From assembly GCA_030180135.1 (NCBI GenBank), contig CM058231.1, positions 55,438,235 through 55,502,234 on the forward strand: a DNA stretch of 64,000 nt, read 5' to 3'. Positions 51,524-63,605 of this stretch are shown here, piece by piece. A program made the position numbers and the translations under genes. Positions within the stretch are counted from its first letter, which is position 1. Every line of letters begins with the position of its first letter. The stretch is from Orychophragmus violaceus. Lineage: Eukaryota > Streptophyta > Magnoliopsida > Brassicales > Brassicaceae. The notes beneath the pieces were generated by a model, which had not been told where the DNA came from, did not search any database, and worked only from the letters and a program-made list of their open reading frames with translations.

Positions 51524-54500
51524 TGTAACACCCCCTTCCCGTTTTTTTCCACAGACCGATAAGCTGACCGGCCAACAATCAAACAACAACATGACCGATC
51601 GAACCTGTGAAAGTCAAACAAGACGAGTTCGCTAAATATGAAAGCCAGAGACAGTCCGGTTTGAGTCAATGGCTTGAACCAAACCATCCTTGTATTCGTT
51701 TACCTCGTTTCCACGATATAAGGCTTTTCAACATGTACCGTTTCCACGAGTTGTATTCGGTTTGGGCTAACCGTATATCAAGGAACAATTCTGTTTATAA
51801 ATTTTTTAAATCTTCAAAATTCTTTAATCATATCCTTACTAATTTCATGTGTTTTCTAAATTCATTTTAAGGGTACCAAGAAATCCAAACCGAAGAAAAA
51901 CAACGTGTATGAAAACAAACCGTAGCCAAGGCAACCCGAATATACTCGGAGTGGCCTATGCGTCTGGCAAGCTATGCCGACCTGAAAAACAAAAGAAGAG
52001 TTTAATGAGCAATCTAAGATCACCCTGTGAATTTCTCACCACTAACAAGCTAAACAATTCCGACCCAAACCCAAAATAGCAGTCAATAACATACAATGAA
52101 ATAAAATAGCTGATCAAGTGCTACCAAGACGTAATGAGCTCCACAACACGCAAGCATTCTCTAACAATAAAATACCAGCTACAGAAATCGAGAACATGGA
52201 AGCACATGCCCTCGATTAGACTCGATCAAAACTAACACGGCTCTAACATATTCTTCACTTCATGGGCCCCAATCATGAACTCTGTAACTTCCACGGAAAC
52301 AATTAGCTACCCTAAGATAACTAAAACCTCCCACGACTCCTACACGTAAACATAAATTCCTACGACCTCGGACACCGTTCTCTTTCCATCGATACGCGGT
52401 GACATGGACTACCCCTAGATAGTCCAAGTTTACATGCAGCCCGGCCTTTGGACATGACCCAGTTACTCTTGACTGCATACCTACGGACGTCACTATGTAG
52501 GTAATGCTTAGCCAAAACTACTACCTGAAGATACGTGAAATGACCAGGATCTCCTGTGGGTCTAATCGGGAAGGAAGCACCGGAACGCCAACTCTAGACT
52601 CACATGATCTAACGAACCTTATAGAGTCCTAATAAAAATAATAGTTAAACAATCAGACTCACTGGGACTCTACGACATCACGCAATACCAATGAGGTCCG
52701 GATATATATACTAATCCAAACCAATATTCAATTTATCCCGCAAGTCCTATCACCATTTACTTTCTCACCCCGACCTACTTGGTCCCTTACTGGAATAGGT
52801 ATCTACAACCCAAACTTACGCAGTCCCGTACCAGAGTAAGTGTCAACCAATACAGAATATCCGGCCTAACAGCGGAGTAGATAAACAATCACACAACAAT
52901 ATGATATACTTAATTAAATTACTTATATTTGATAGTTCTCAGTTTAATTCTTTATTTCAGTTAATCCTGCTATCTTTGGGATTATTAAGCTTATTAATCC
53001 CGTAGCCCATATATTTATTAATTTCATTTTAACTTAACCCTTAGTTTAATTTAGTTCCTTAGTTCATTTATTGATTTGTTCTTTATTTTTCTGCTAGATT
53101 GAAGTTAGTAAAATTACTAACTCCCTAAACGGTATATTCTCGGTTTATTAAGTTATCTAGATATTTTACTTATTTAACTATTTAATTTATCATTATCCTG
53201 ATTTACCCGATATATTAAACCCCATACTAGTATAGTGTTCTATGGTTTGTTATACATTTTTATCTGTATTTTATTTGTCTCGTAATTTCTATATATAGAT
53301 TCATTTATTTAGGTTCGTATAATAATTATATATATATACCTAAGCGTACCGTTCTATATGTATGCAATGGTTATCAAGCAACGAACAATACTAACGATCA
53401 TCCTGAAATCATATTTAAACATACCATGTAGCATATATCATATCCGTTTAATCTAATCTCTAAATTATTTAATTATCATAAACTACGATCGATCATTATT
53501 TTGTTATATGTACAAAATCCTATGACTCTATGATTTATTAGTTCCATTGTTTATATGCAGACTCAATCTACCCTAAATGCAACATGAAACAGACATAGCC
53601 AACTCAGAGTGTAATAATGATGGTCGGATGACAGATCCCTGAGACTTGACATGAACCCGTAGCTATCTTGAACCTTGACCCTCTTTGACCCAATAGTTTA
53701 ACCACAAGTTTACCCGAGCTTGAGAATGTTGACCCGAGGGAGTTAACCATGAAGGTTGACCAGTGGCGGGAACGTTAATCGGTGGCAGAGGGAGTTGACC
53801 AGTGAAGAAGGTTGACCGGTGGCTGACCTGTGTTGACCGGTTTAAGTGGCTGACTTTTAAACAGTCGCCGAAAGATCCGGCGATGAGGAGCTTCCGCCGG
53901 TGAGGAATCCGGAGAGCTCCAACATTGACCGGTGATGAGCCAAGGCTTACCGACGATCTATGGCAAGAACTATGGCGAAAATGATTGCTCCGGCGAGGTG
54001 AAGGCAAAAGAAGATGGAGTAGGAAGTGGTTTCCGGCGATACCTCAGGCAAAGATTCAGGCCGTGGTTCTCTTCCGGTGAGGTAGAGAAGGTCCGACGAT
54101 GCATGGGGATGAGATGGCGGAGGAACGTCAAAGAGGAGAGAAAGATAGTGGTGGAGACTCCGGCGAGTCTCCGGCAGTTCTCTGGCGATAATTCTGACGA
54201 CGACGGGGCTGCTCCGGCGGGAATTAAACAACGTTAAGGAGTTATTGACATAATTTAAGGTTATTGATGATATTGAATGGCTTAATGATGTACTTAAGGG
54301 ATAATTTAGTGGGTGATTAAGGGTGTAATAAAAGGTTTAAGGGTTCCTTGAGTCACAAGCAAGAGAGGGGTGGAGGATGGTGGTGGTTGGCGAGTGATGG
54401 GGAGGAGGACAGTGTTTCTTTGCTGTGTTTTGAGTTGTAACTGGTGAAGAAGAAGGAAGAAGATCAAGCCTTTAAATAGTCTTGATCATCTTGTCCACAC

Positions 54501-54730
54501 ATTAAATCTTCCTTTCCATACATTGAATCTTAATGCAAGGTGGAATGAATATTGCATGAATGTGTACACATATATGGATTAGGTATCAGCTCTAGGTTTC
54601 TTATTGGAACGTTAATTGAACTTGAACCCCAAGATACATGTACCTTCCATGTGGCCAATCATCATGTGCCACTTGGTATATGCGATCATGGACCAATTTT
54701 TCTACACTTTTCAAAACTTCCGAAACGTTT
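51524..54730 (-). repeat. Long-LTR family, copy C (5' LTR, truncated)
   Basis: TGTAACACCCCC at 51524 is the LTR end on the minus strand. It is collinear with copies A and B, and homology to copy A is lost near 54730, where the Tat element starts. So about 3.2 kb of LTR remains. It holds the uninterrupted version of the copy B target site (near 54410) and a W-box cluster. Confidence 0.7.
53675..53838. promoter_or_regulatory. W-box cluster in long LTR, copy C
   Basis: TTGACC at 53675, 53685, 53729, 53756, 53795, 53812 and 53833, matching the cluster of copy A. Confidence 0.45.
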
Positions 54731-54899
54731 CCACACTCTATGATACACTCGCCGACTACACATGTCGTTTTTCTTTCTTCTTTATTTAAATCAATTGATT
54801 TTTTTTTTCTCTTTCATCGCACTGCTTTTTGTTTTTGTCTGCAATTTCTCTGTCTATTTTTTTGCGAAAACTGTTTGTTTGCTTATGAAATTTTAATCG

Positions 54900-57800
54900 A
54901 TGTCGACGAAAGAGAAGTCGGATGGTGCGATGGTGAAGAAGGAAAAGGGAGTTGTGGAGGATGTCGGATTTGATCATCCTGGCCCAATCACAAAAGCCGA
55001 GGACATCGAGAGTCTGTACTCGTCATTTGGTGTGCCGGAGAAGGTGAAGCTAAGACACCGGAGTCCGTCAAACCAGACTATTGTTGTGCGTACAAAGCCT
55101 ATTTCAAGAAATGCGGCCTGGTCTTCCCGATTCCTCACTTTCTGCTGGACGTTTTGGGTGAAGTCGGGATGGCATTTCCTCAGATGTGTCCGAACTTTGT
55201 TTGTCATCTAATCAACCTGTTGGTTAAGGCCCGAGAGGAAGGTGTATGTTTTGACTAGACCGGTCATCACGTTCTGTGTTCAATCAAGCACAATTCTAGG
55301 TCTGGGACCTTTTACCTTTCCCCTCAGAGAGTTTTGAAGGTTCTGTTGGGGGTTCGGTCTCGAGATGGCCGTTAGAGAGAAAGACCTTTTCTGTTTAAGA
55401 TCAATCGTCACTCGGATGGGGATTGTGCTCCCTCGAAGATCGGGACCTCTTGGGCAGCGTCTATTGGTTAGGATTTAGCTGTAGCTAGGTTTCTATTGTC
55501 TCGCATGTCGGTTTCCAATTTTTCTTGTGTTTGACCTCTTTTTATTTTGCATTTTTAGACATCCCAGAGAGATACGCTATAAGCGCCATAGTCAGGAACC
55601 TTTTGGTTGTTCTTGGATCTGGGCAAGTTCTTTGGTCGACGTTTACTGTGGATAGAATCAAATAAGCGCTCAAGCTTCTGGTGGTCACGAGCCCGTTCAA
55701 GGATTCGTCCAACTGTACCTTGAGTCGGTGAGCTTTTCGTTCTGAGACTCTGGGCTACTTTGATTTGCTTTTAGGCGTTTAAGTAACCATTTTTTTGTCT
55801 TCACATGTGTCTGTGAACAAACCTCTTGCAAAGAAGTTTCATCCAGTGTTGCCTTAACCATCGAGTCCATCAAACCAGGCTATTGTTGTGCGTACAAAGT
55901 CTATTTCAAGAAATGCGGCCTGGTCTTCCAGATTCTTCACTTTCTGCTGGACGTTTTGGGTGAACTCGGGATGGCATTTCCTCAGATGTGTCCGAACTTT
56001 GTTTGTCATCTAATCAACCTGTTGGTTAAGGCCCGAGAGGAAGGTGTATGTTTCGACCAGACCGGTCATCACGTTCTGTGTTCAATCAAGCACAATTCTA
56101 GGTCTGGGACCTTTTACCTTTCCCCTTAGAGAGGGTTGAAGGTTCTGCTGGGGGTTCGGTCTCGAGATGGCCGTTGGAGAGAAAGACCTTTTCTGTTTAA
56201 GATCAATCGTCACTCGGTTGGGGATTGTGCTCCCTTGAAGATCGGGACCTCTTAGGCAGCGTCTGTTGGTTAGGATTTAGCTGTAGCTAGGTTTCTATTG
56301 TCTCGCATGTCGGTTTCCACTTTTTCTGGTGTTTGACCTCTTTTTATTTTTCATTTTTCAGACATCCTAGAGAGATACGCTATAAGCGCCATAGTCAGGA
56401 ACCTTTCGGTTGTTCTTGGATCTGGTAAGTTCTTTGATCGACGTTTACTGTGGATATAATCAAATAAGCGCTCAAGCTTCTGGTGGTCACGAGCCCGTTC
56501 AAGGATTCGTCCAACTCTACCTTGAGTCGGTGAGCTTTTCGTTCTGAGACTCTGGGCTACTTTGATTTGCTTTTAGGCGTTTAAGTAACCATTTTTTTGT
56601 CTTCACAGGTGTCTGTGAACAAACCGCTTGCAAAGAAGTTTCATCCAGTGTTGCCTTAACCATCGAATCCATCAAACTAGGCTATTGTTGTGCGTACAAA
56701 GCCTATTTCAAGAAATGCGGCATGGTCTTCCCGATTCTTCACTTTTTTTCTGGAAGTTTTGGGTGAACTCGGGATGGCATTTCCTCAGATGTGTTTGAAC
56801 TTTGTTTGTCATCTAATCAACCTGTTGGTTAGGGCCCGAGAGGAAGGTGTATGTTTCGACCAGACCGTTCTTTACGTTCTGTGTTCAATCAAGCACAATC
56901 CTTGGTCTAGGACCTTCTACCTTTCCCCTCAGAGAGGTTTGAAGGTTCTGCTGGGGGTCCGGTCTCGAGATGACCGCTGGAGAGAAAGACCTTTTCTGTT
57001 TAAGATCAATCATCACTCGGTTGGGGATTGTGCTCCCTCGAAGATCGGGACCTCTTGGGCAGCGTCCGTTGGTTAGGATTTAGCTGTAGCTAGGTTTCTA
57101 TTGTCTCGCATGTCGGTTTCCAGATTTACTGGTGTTTGACCTCTTTTTATTTTGTGTTTTCAGACATCGCAGAGAGATACGCTATAAGTGCCATAGTTAG
57201 GACCCTTTCGGTTGTTCTTGTATCTGGGCAAGTTCTTTGGTCGACGTTTACTGTGGATAGAATCAAACAAGCGCTCAAGCTTCTGGTGGTCACGAGCCCA
57301 TTTAAGGATTCGTCCAACTGTACCTTGAGTCGGTGAGCTTTTCGTTCTGCGACTCTAGGCTACTTTGATCTGCTTTTAGGCGTTTGAGTAACCATTTTTT
57401 TATCTTCACAGGTGTATGTGAACAAAACGCTTGCAAAGAAGGTTCATCCATTGTTGCCTTAATCAGAAAGAAGAGTATGAGGAGACGTCCTACCTTCCGT
57501 AACTCAAAGAAGATTGCTGGGAAAGCAGCATACAGCAGCTCTCCGGCCATCCTCTCCGGCCAGCTGAGCCAAGCTCTAACCAGTGCCATCAACCTAGGGA
57601 TGTATTGGCTTCCACCTCCGGCTCCACATAGAAGTGCAGAGCCCGATTAGGAACCGGTAGTGGCCGCTCCCGGCCAGGTGATCTCCTTAGGTTCCAAGAG
57701 CTTTGGTAGAGACTCCTCTGTGCAGCATGCGAGCAAGAAGCCCTGTCATGAGAAGGCTTCAGAGAACAAGGTGGTGTATGCTGGATCTGGTTCTTCGAAT

Positions 57801-58768
57801 GCCCCTAGGATCAAGGCCTTACACTGGAAGTTTTATCATATCAAGGACTACCCGATAATGGATCACCCGCAAGGAATCGCCCATTTGTTGCGTCATTGTA
57901 AGCCCGCCGGCTACACTCTTCCTTCTGTGAAGAATATGTAGGGCGTGAACCTTATGTCAAGTCGATGGTCGCTCGTGGAAAGGTAGCTTCCGTAGCTTTG
58001 ATTTTGACTTCGATCTTTTTCCTGACGCTGGTTTATTTTTGCCGTCCTTGGAAGAAAACAATCAGCTGGTCGCTTTTTACGAGCAAAGTATTCAGAGTGT
58101 CCCCCGCAGGGAAGAACTGGAGGAGGATCAGAGTATGGTGCATTCTCTGATGGCCACCCTCAAGTCATGCCAGGAGGAGCTGCAACTTCGTGAGGCTCAC
58201 CTTGCTGTTGTGAAGTTTGAGTGCTTGGTTGCGTTCTAGAGGTCAGCTCTTTTGGATGAGCGGAACAAGGAGCTCACATTGAAGCTAGAGAATGCTACTC
58301 GCCGCGCCAAGAATGATGGGATGAGGGGAAGGGATGACCAGTACTACGCCATGTTCGAGGCCTACAAAGAAACGTTTGAGAGAAAGAATTTGGAGGTGGA
58401 TTGCGAGATGAATCTCCTAGAGGTTGAAGCCAACATCGAGGATATTGAGCTCATGCAGAGTGGGGTTACACCTCTCGATGTCGTGCTTCCAAAATTGAAC
58501 AAGCAGAGGGACATATTTTTCAAGGAGTTCGAGGCCGCCCAGGTATCTGACTTTTCTCATATCGCTGCTATGAGGACTCGATAAAGCTTGTGGCTCTGTC
58601 TTTGGCTTTTAACGAGTTTGGCTCAAATGAGGAGATGATGGCCGAGGCTAAAGGCGTCACGAACACCAGGGCGGACGAAGCAGCGGAGGATGGAATCAAG
58701 GAGGCTACGAATGTTGAAGGAACCAAGGAGGCTATCGTGGAGGAGGTTGTTAGTGAGGAGCAGGGCTG
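54900..58768 (+). pseudogene. Antisense extra ORF of Tat element, intron-bearing, triplicated exons
   Basis: It starts MSTKEKSDGAMVKKEKGVVE at ATG 54900; ESLYSSFGVPEKVKLRHR follows. After a frameshift comes a conserved block: YCCAYKAYFKKCGLVFPIPH, then LGELGMAFPQMCPNFVCHLI, then GTFYLSPQRGLKVLLGVRSR and WRERPFLFKI. This matches the style of plant retroelement extra ORFs (PF04195-like). Exon-intron borders are visible: TTTTCAG before ACATC, a GTGAGC donor after TTGAGTCG, CTTCACAG before GTGTCTGTGAAC. The block is present three times. The C-terminal part (58039-58584, then to about 58768) is a Lys/Glu-rich coiled coil (LEENNQLVAFYEQSIQSV; LDERNKELTLKLENATRRAK). Several stops break it. It lies opposite to and downstream of pol of its own element. 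Function unknown. Confidence 0.65.
55061..57464 (+). repeat. 802-bp tandem triplication inside the antisense ORF
   Basis: Copies 55061-55862, 55863-56664 and 56665 to about 57464. All start GA[AG]TCC[AG]TCAAAC.AG.CTATTG; the first two periods are both 802 bp. Each unit has most of one exon, an intron, a complete exon (ACATC...TTGAGTCG), an intron and the start of the next exon. The copies differ at only a few percent of positions, so the triplication is fairly recent. Copies 1 and 2 carry premature stops; the exon in copy 3 is open. Confidence 0.9.
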
Positions 58769-59509
58769 ATGACTACTCTTTAAAAATTTAATCTCTTTTT
58801 TTTCAATTCCCTAAAGTCACCATTTGGGGTGTTGTTAAATTTTTTTTTTCTTTGTGTTGCCTGGGAGGGCTTTTATCCGTAAACTTATTTTCGCTCGGGT
58901 GAGCCTTTAACACATAAGGTTTTTAGACTTATATCATTTTAAGTTTGGATTTCGTTTTAGAAAAACGTTTAAAGTTTGTTGATGCGTTTTTATGTTTGCA
59001 TGTTAAACCTTTATATCGTAGGACATAACGCTTTGCTTTGTTTGTTTAGTCTGGCCAGACGTTTCATTTTTTAGAGCTCGTTAGATGACTTAGTGCCTTT
59101 CGGGTCATTGTGTTTTCCGATACCTGTTTAACTTGTGTAAAGTCGTTTATGGTTTAGTTCTGAGATCAGTCGCGAGTTTGTCGGCTCTGGGAGATCTGCT
59201 TTGTAAGACCTTTCGAATTATAGTTCGTTTAACACTATAACATGTGTTGCTTAAGATTCGTGACTTAGCGTGTTGGCGGATTGCGAACTAGTTTTCAGCT
59301 TGAGTTAGCTGTGGGATGACTTTTTGGAGTTAGTCATGCGAGTAGAACTTTAGGATATGTAAAGGTAAACTTTATTAATAATTGCTTGATAGTTTACATG
59401 TGGGGTGATAACCCTATACTCCCCCCAAAAGAGAAAGGAAAGAATGAAAGGTAAAACTGAAAGTTTAGTGGAGTGGTTGCGCTCTTAGTTCGAGCTTCCT
59501 ACGTACCCA
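58769..59509. other. Tat spacer between antisense ORF and integrase
   Basis: T-rich non-coding DNA where the two convergent genes meet. It corresponds in position to the tandem-repeat spacer at 9690-10240 of the other Tat-like element, but no tandem repeats are seen here. Confidence 0.5.
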
Positions 59510-60560
59510 TCAAGGAATCAAGCCTAACGTAGTTCGATTATTGTCAGTACTTAGAGGTGACATAGCTTGAGGTTTGTGGCGTTCCATGGCCTTCTCACTG
59601 GTACTCCGTTTTTGAATTTCGCGAGCTTGTGGACGCCATCGCTGACTATTTCGGTAACTCGGTAAAGACCTTCCCACTTGGTTCCGAGTTTTCTTACGCC
59701 TCACTCTTTAGTGTTATTGTAGACCCTGTGCAGCACTAGATCTCCAACGCTGAACTTCCACAATCGAACTCTGGAGTTGTAATAGCGGGAGGATGTAGTT
59801 CTGCATTCGTACTAATGCTCGGTCACGCCGCTCCTCGATCATATCTAAGCGATCTCGAAGCATTTGTTCGTTTAGCTCCCCATTTCTTGGACTTAGAGCC
59901 CTTCGGATTGTCGGAACTGATACTTCAGCAGGGACCATTGCTTTCATTTTGTAAGTTAACGAGAACGGAGTTTCGCCAGTCGCGCAGTGAGGTGTGGGAT
60001 GGGAATCCCATAGGACTCCAGGTAGTTCCTCAGACCATTTAAAATTTTTAGAGTCAAGTCTTTTTTTGAGGTTACTTAGAAGTGTCTTGTTCGCAGCTTC
60101 AGCTTAACCGTTTCCCTGACTATACCTTGGGGTCGAGGTCGTTAAGCGTATCTTCCAAGTTTTGCAGAAATTTCTGAAAGCTCAAGATATAAACTGCGAA
60201 CCATTGTCAGTTACTATCTCGTAGGAGAGCACGTGTCGGCAAACAATGTGCCCCCATATGAAGTTTCGTACTTTGATCTCTGTAGTTTGCTGGTAAGCTT
60301 TAGCTTCTATCCACTTGGTGAAATAATCGGTCAAGACCATGAGATATTTGAGTTTCTTTGGTCCCGACGAGACCAGAGGTCTCACTATATCCATCGACTA
60401 CGTCATGAGAGGGTAAGGTGCCGAGATCGAGGAGAGTTTTTCTGCCGGATGATGGATGATGAGGGCGTGCCTTTGGAATTTATCGCATTCTCAGTGTAGA
60501 TTTTACAATCTACGATCATGGTTGGCCCGAAAAATCCTTGCCTTTTTTGTGGATGGCTAG
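59510..60560 (-). pseudogene. Tat-lineage Ty3 integrase
   Basis: Minus strand from right: remains of the zinc-binding region (C-D-K-F-Q-R-H), SMDIVRPLVSSGPKKLKYLM, then VLTDYFTKWIEAKAYQQTTE, IVCRHVLSYEIVTDNGSQFI (both core aspartates present), then MKAMVPAEVSVPTIRRA, NEQMLRDRLDMIEERRDRAL and RKLGTKWEGLYRVTEIV with W-N-A-T-N-L-K at the end. Frameshifts separate segments, e.g. near 60180-59950 where the part with the catalytic glutamate is damaged. It inserts element DNA into the genome when functional. Order and motifs match the integrase tail at 9290-9541. Confidence 0.8.
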
Positions 60561-61271
60561 AACTCGGCCACCGGAGTGGTTACCACAGTGCCTTCTTGAG
60601 TTTCTCCCATCACTGCGAGAGCTTCTTATACATGTATTCACCGTAGGTAGGGCTCTGTCATGGTGCATTTAAACAGCTGGTGCTCGAGCATGCAGTATCT
60701 GGCTCTTCATGCTTTTAGCTTTCTAGCTTCCCATTTGTTGTTGAGAATTACGCCTTGTTGGATGTAATTGAGGATTGGTTCCCTCCAGTTTGGTCTGTTG
60801 AGGAATTCTGCGTCCGGTTCTTCGGGCTCGGACTCTTCCTCAGCCGAAGTCTATGGGATGGGTCGGTTATTGGGAAGGCCGTTATCGTAAACAGGGGAGC
60901 ATACCATTGCCATTTCTGCGGGAACTTCAGAGCACGAAGCTTGGGGAAAACTTTCGGTTTGTTCTGCCGGAGTTGACGCAACTTTTTGCAGTCTGTGAAT
61001 TTAGTGCTACGTCAATGCTGGGTTTGTCTATTCCATCCACGGATATAATCCTTTTTACCAGGGGGTTGGACGTTGAGGCTAATTCGGCTAGAGCGTCGGC
61101 CTAGGAATTTTATCCTCAAGGTATTGTGGCGAGCTCGAAATCCTTTAACTGATCTGCTAGCTCCCTAGCTACTTTTACGTAAGCTTCCATGTGCTCGTCT
61201 TTAGCTTCGTACTCGCCGTGGAATTGGCTTGTTACTAGCTGTGAGTCGTTGAACGCATGAACTTCTTGAGC
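60561..61271 (-). pseudogene. Linker between RNase H-like domains and integrase
   Basis: Minus-strand decayed pol DNA: AQEVHAFNDSQLVTSQFHGE then AKDEHMEAYVKVARELADQL continues the second RNase H-like domain (D-S-Q motif at about 61235). The remainder to 60561 is a linker with stops. Confidence 0.6.
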
Positions 61272-61718
61272 TCATATTATGATTGCGAGCCTGAGACCGG
61301 CTATTAGATCCTCGTACTCGGCCTCGTTATTTGATGCGCTGAAGCCGAGCCTAAAAGACTGCTCAATTACTTCTCCTGTTGGATTAACGAGCTTGATTCC
61401 CACTCCAGAACCGTGTTTGGATGAAGCCCCATCGATGTGGAGGGTCCAATAATCGTTTTGGTTTGCCTGGTCAGGAGTTATAGGTGGGAGTTCGATGATA
61501 AAGTCTGCTAGGAATTGAGCCTTCGTGCTCGTTCTTGTACGATATTTAATATCATACTCGCTTAGCTCAATCGCCCACTTGGCCAATCTTCCAAACTGAC
61601 TTGGGCTATGCAATATAGTTTTTAGTGGCTGAGATATCATCATTACTATAACATGCGATTGGAAGTACGGTCGTAGGTTCCTGGATGCCAATACTATGGT
61701 GAGCACGAGTTTCTCCAT
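61272..61718 (-). pseudogene. Tat RNase H end and second (archaeal-type) RNase H domain
   Basis: Open 148-codon frame. RLAKWAIELSEYDIKYRTRT then KAQFLADFI is the end of the standard RNase H. YWTLHIDGASSKHGSGVGIK then ASNNEAEYEDLIAGLRLA is a further RNase H-like domain (first D in H-I-D-G-A, E in N-E-A-E-Y), and D-S-Q follows after a stop. A duplicated RNase H of archaeal type is a known mark of the Tat lineage. RNase H removes RNA from the RNA-DNA hybrid during replication. Confidence 0.85.
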
Positions 61719-62910
61719 TGTTGGATATCTTTTTCCGCATCTATAAGTGTTTTGCTCACTTAGTATATGGGCTTCTGTTCTTTTTGTTCTTCACTAACTA
61801 AAACTGCGCTCACGGTGGCTGGCGAAGTTGAAAAGTTGAGATAGAGAGGTTCCCCCTGTACAGGTTTTGCTAGTATCAGAGGTTCGCTGAGGTACTTTTT
61901 GAGTTCCTGTAAAGCTGTCTCACAATCCTCCTCCCATTGGAAATTTCGGTTTCCATTGAGGAGATTGTAAAAAGGGAGGCATTTGTCTGTAGTTCGGGAG
62001 ATGAAACGGTTCAGGGCTGCTATCCGTCATGTCAATCTCTGCACTTCCCTCATCTTTTTAAGGGAAGGCATTTCAAGGAAGGTCGTGATCTGCTTTGGGT
62101 TCACCTCGATCCCTCGTTCTGTCACCAGATAGCCGAGGAACTCTCCCGATGGCACTCCAAAGGAGCATTTGGCTGGATTATGATGCATCCCATATTTTTT
62201 TCAGGATTGCGAAGCATTCTCGGAGCTGTGCTATGTGGTCGCTCTCCTTGGAGGACTTTAGCAGCATGTCATCGATGTAAACTTCCATCGACTTCCCGAG
62301 TTGGTTGGCAAACATTTTGTTCACCAATCTCTGGTATGTAGCACCAACGTTTTTTAGCCCGAAAGGCATCACCTTATAGCAATAGGTTCTGCAATTAGTT
62401 ATGAAGGCTGTTTTTTCTTAGTCCTCTGGATTCATAAGGATTTGGTTATATCCGGAGAAAGCGTCAGTGAAGGACAAAAGTTCGTGTCCAGCGGTAGCCT
62501 CTACCAGAGGATTTATATGTGGCAGTGGGAAGCTGTCTTTCGGACATGCTTTTTTCAAGTCTGTAAAGTCTATGCAGACTCTCCACTTCTTGTTTTTCTT
62601 TTTGATGAGAACCGGGGTTGGCTAACCAGTTGGGGTATTTCTCCTCCCCGATTGACCCAACCTTTAGAAATCTGTCGATCTCGTCGTTAACCGCTTTATG
62701 TCGATATGGACCGAGCTTACGGTGTTTCTGCTTTACATGTTTGAATGTGGGATACATTCAGCTTGTGTGAGGTGATGTCTATGTCGATCCCCTTCATGTC
62801 CTTTGTGGACCATGCAAATGTATTTACATTTTCTTTGAGGAAGTCGATGAGCTCGTTTCTGGTGTAACTTAGGAGCTCCATCCCATGCTTACGCATCTTT
62901 TGAGGCAAGC
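61719..62910 (-). pseudogene. Tat-lineage reverse transcriptase
   Basis: Minus strand across frameshifts: HKLNVSHIQTCKAETP (pre-RT), KWRVCIDFTDLKKACPKDSF, then FTDAFSGYNQILMNPED, MMPFGLKNVGATYQRLVNKM, and SMEVYIDDMLLKSSKESDHI with the catalytic YIDD (62178-62372). A decayed thumb/connection follows. Single-base changes and stops (after NPED, for example) inactivate it. Confidence 0.85.
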
Positions 62911-63059
62911 GTCATCAATACAAACTGAAACGACCAGGTCCTTGCACAGACCTTGGACTGTTGGGTCGCTGTTTTGTTTCGCACTTCGTGACGCGAGCTC
63001 TTCCTCTTTATGTAGTTTTTATCCATTGATATTTCCAATTACTTGAAAATGGTCATGTA

Positions 63060-63605
63060 GCAAGATCTCGCGGCTTTCTGATTACCATGTATCGTTTTTA
63101 ACCTTGTAGGGGTCGAGAACTTCACGCATTGGTGATAAGTGGAAGGCACTGCCTTCATGGTGTAGATCCATGATCAGCCGAATATGGCGTTATATGTGGC
63201 CGGTTTGTTGACTATGACAAACTCGAGGATCTCTTGCTTCCCTCCGACGGTGGACGGGAGCTTTATAGTTCCCATCGAGTAGGTGGTTTCACCATCAAAC
63301 CCGCCGGTAAGCATATAATCTTTGAAGCCCATTTCTCTTTCGGAGAAAGTTATATGAGTGTCGGGTCCTTTGATGGGGACCATTTATCTGGCATCAGTCT
63401 TGACCCGCCTTTGGCGGGCTTTAATCGGTATTACTGAATCTCGACATAGTTTCGAGCCTCCCAAGATGAAGTTTATCGGTTTTGGGAGACAGGAGCTGCA
63501 CAGTCGGAGCTTTGGCAAGCAATGATTGGCTGGTTTCTTAGGAGCCTGAGGTGGCGTTTTGACCGATTTCGTTGATCCTCCAAAGCGAGCTAAATAAAAA
63601 ATCAT
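63060..63605 (-). pseudogene. Tat-lineage gag C-terminus and protease remnant
   Basis: Minus strand: YMLTGGFDGETTYSMGTIKL, then PSTVGGKQEILEFVIVNKPA and TYNAIFG with a decayed S-T-Y-H-Q-C-V-K-F downstream. This is the second half of the Tat protease and corresponds to PLTGFAEQTNVAVGTIELPV at 8790. The D-T/S-G active-site segment is not preserved. 63384-63605 is degenerate gag-linker sequence (MIFYLARFGGSTKSVKTPPQ). Confidence 0.65.
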
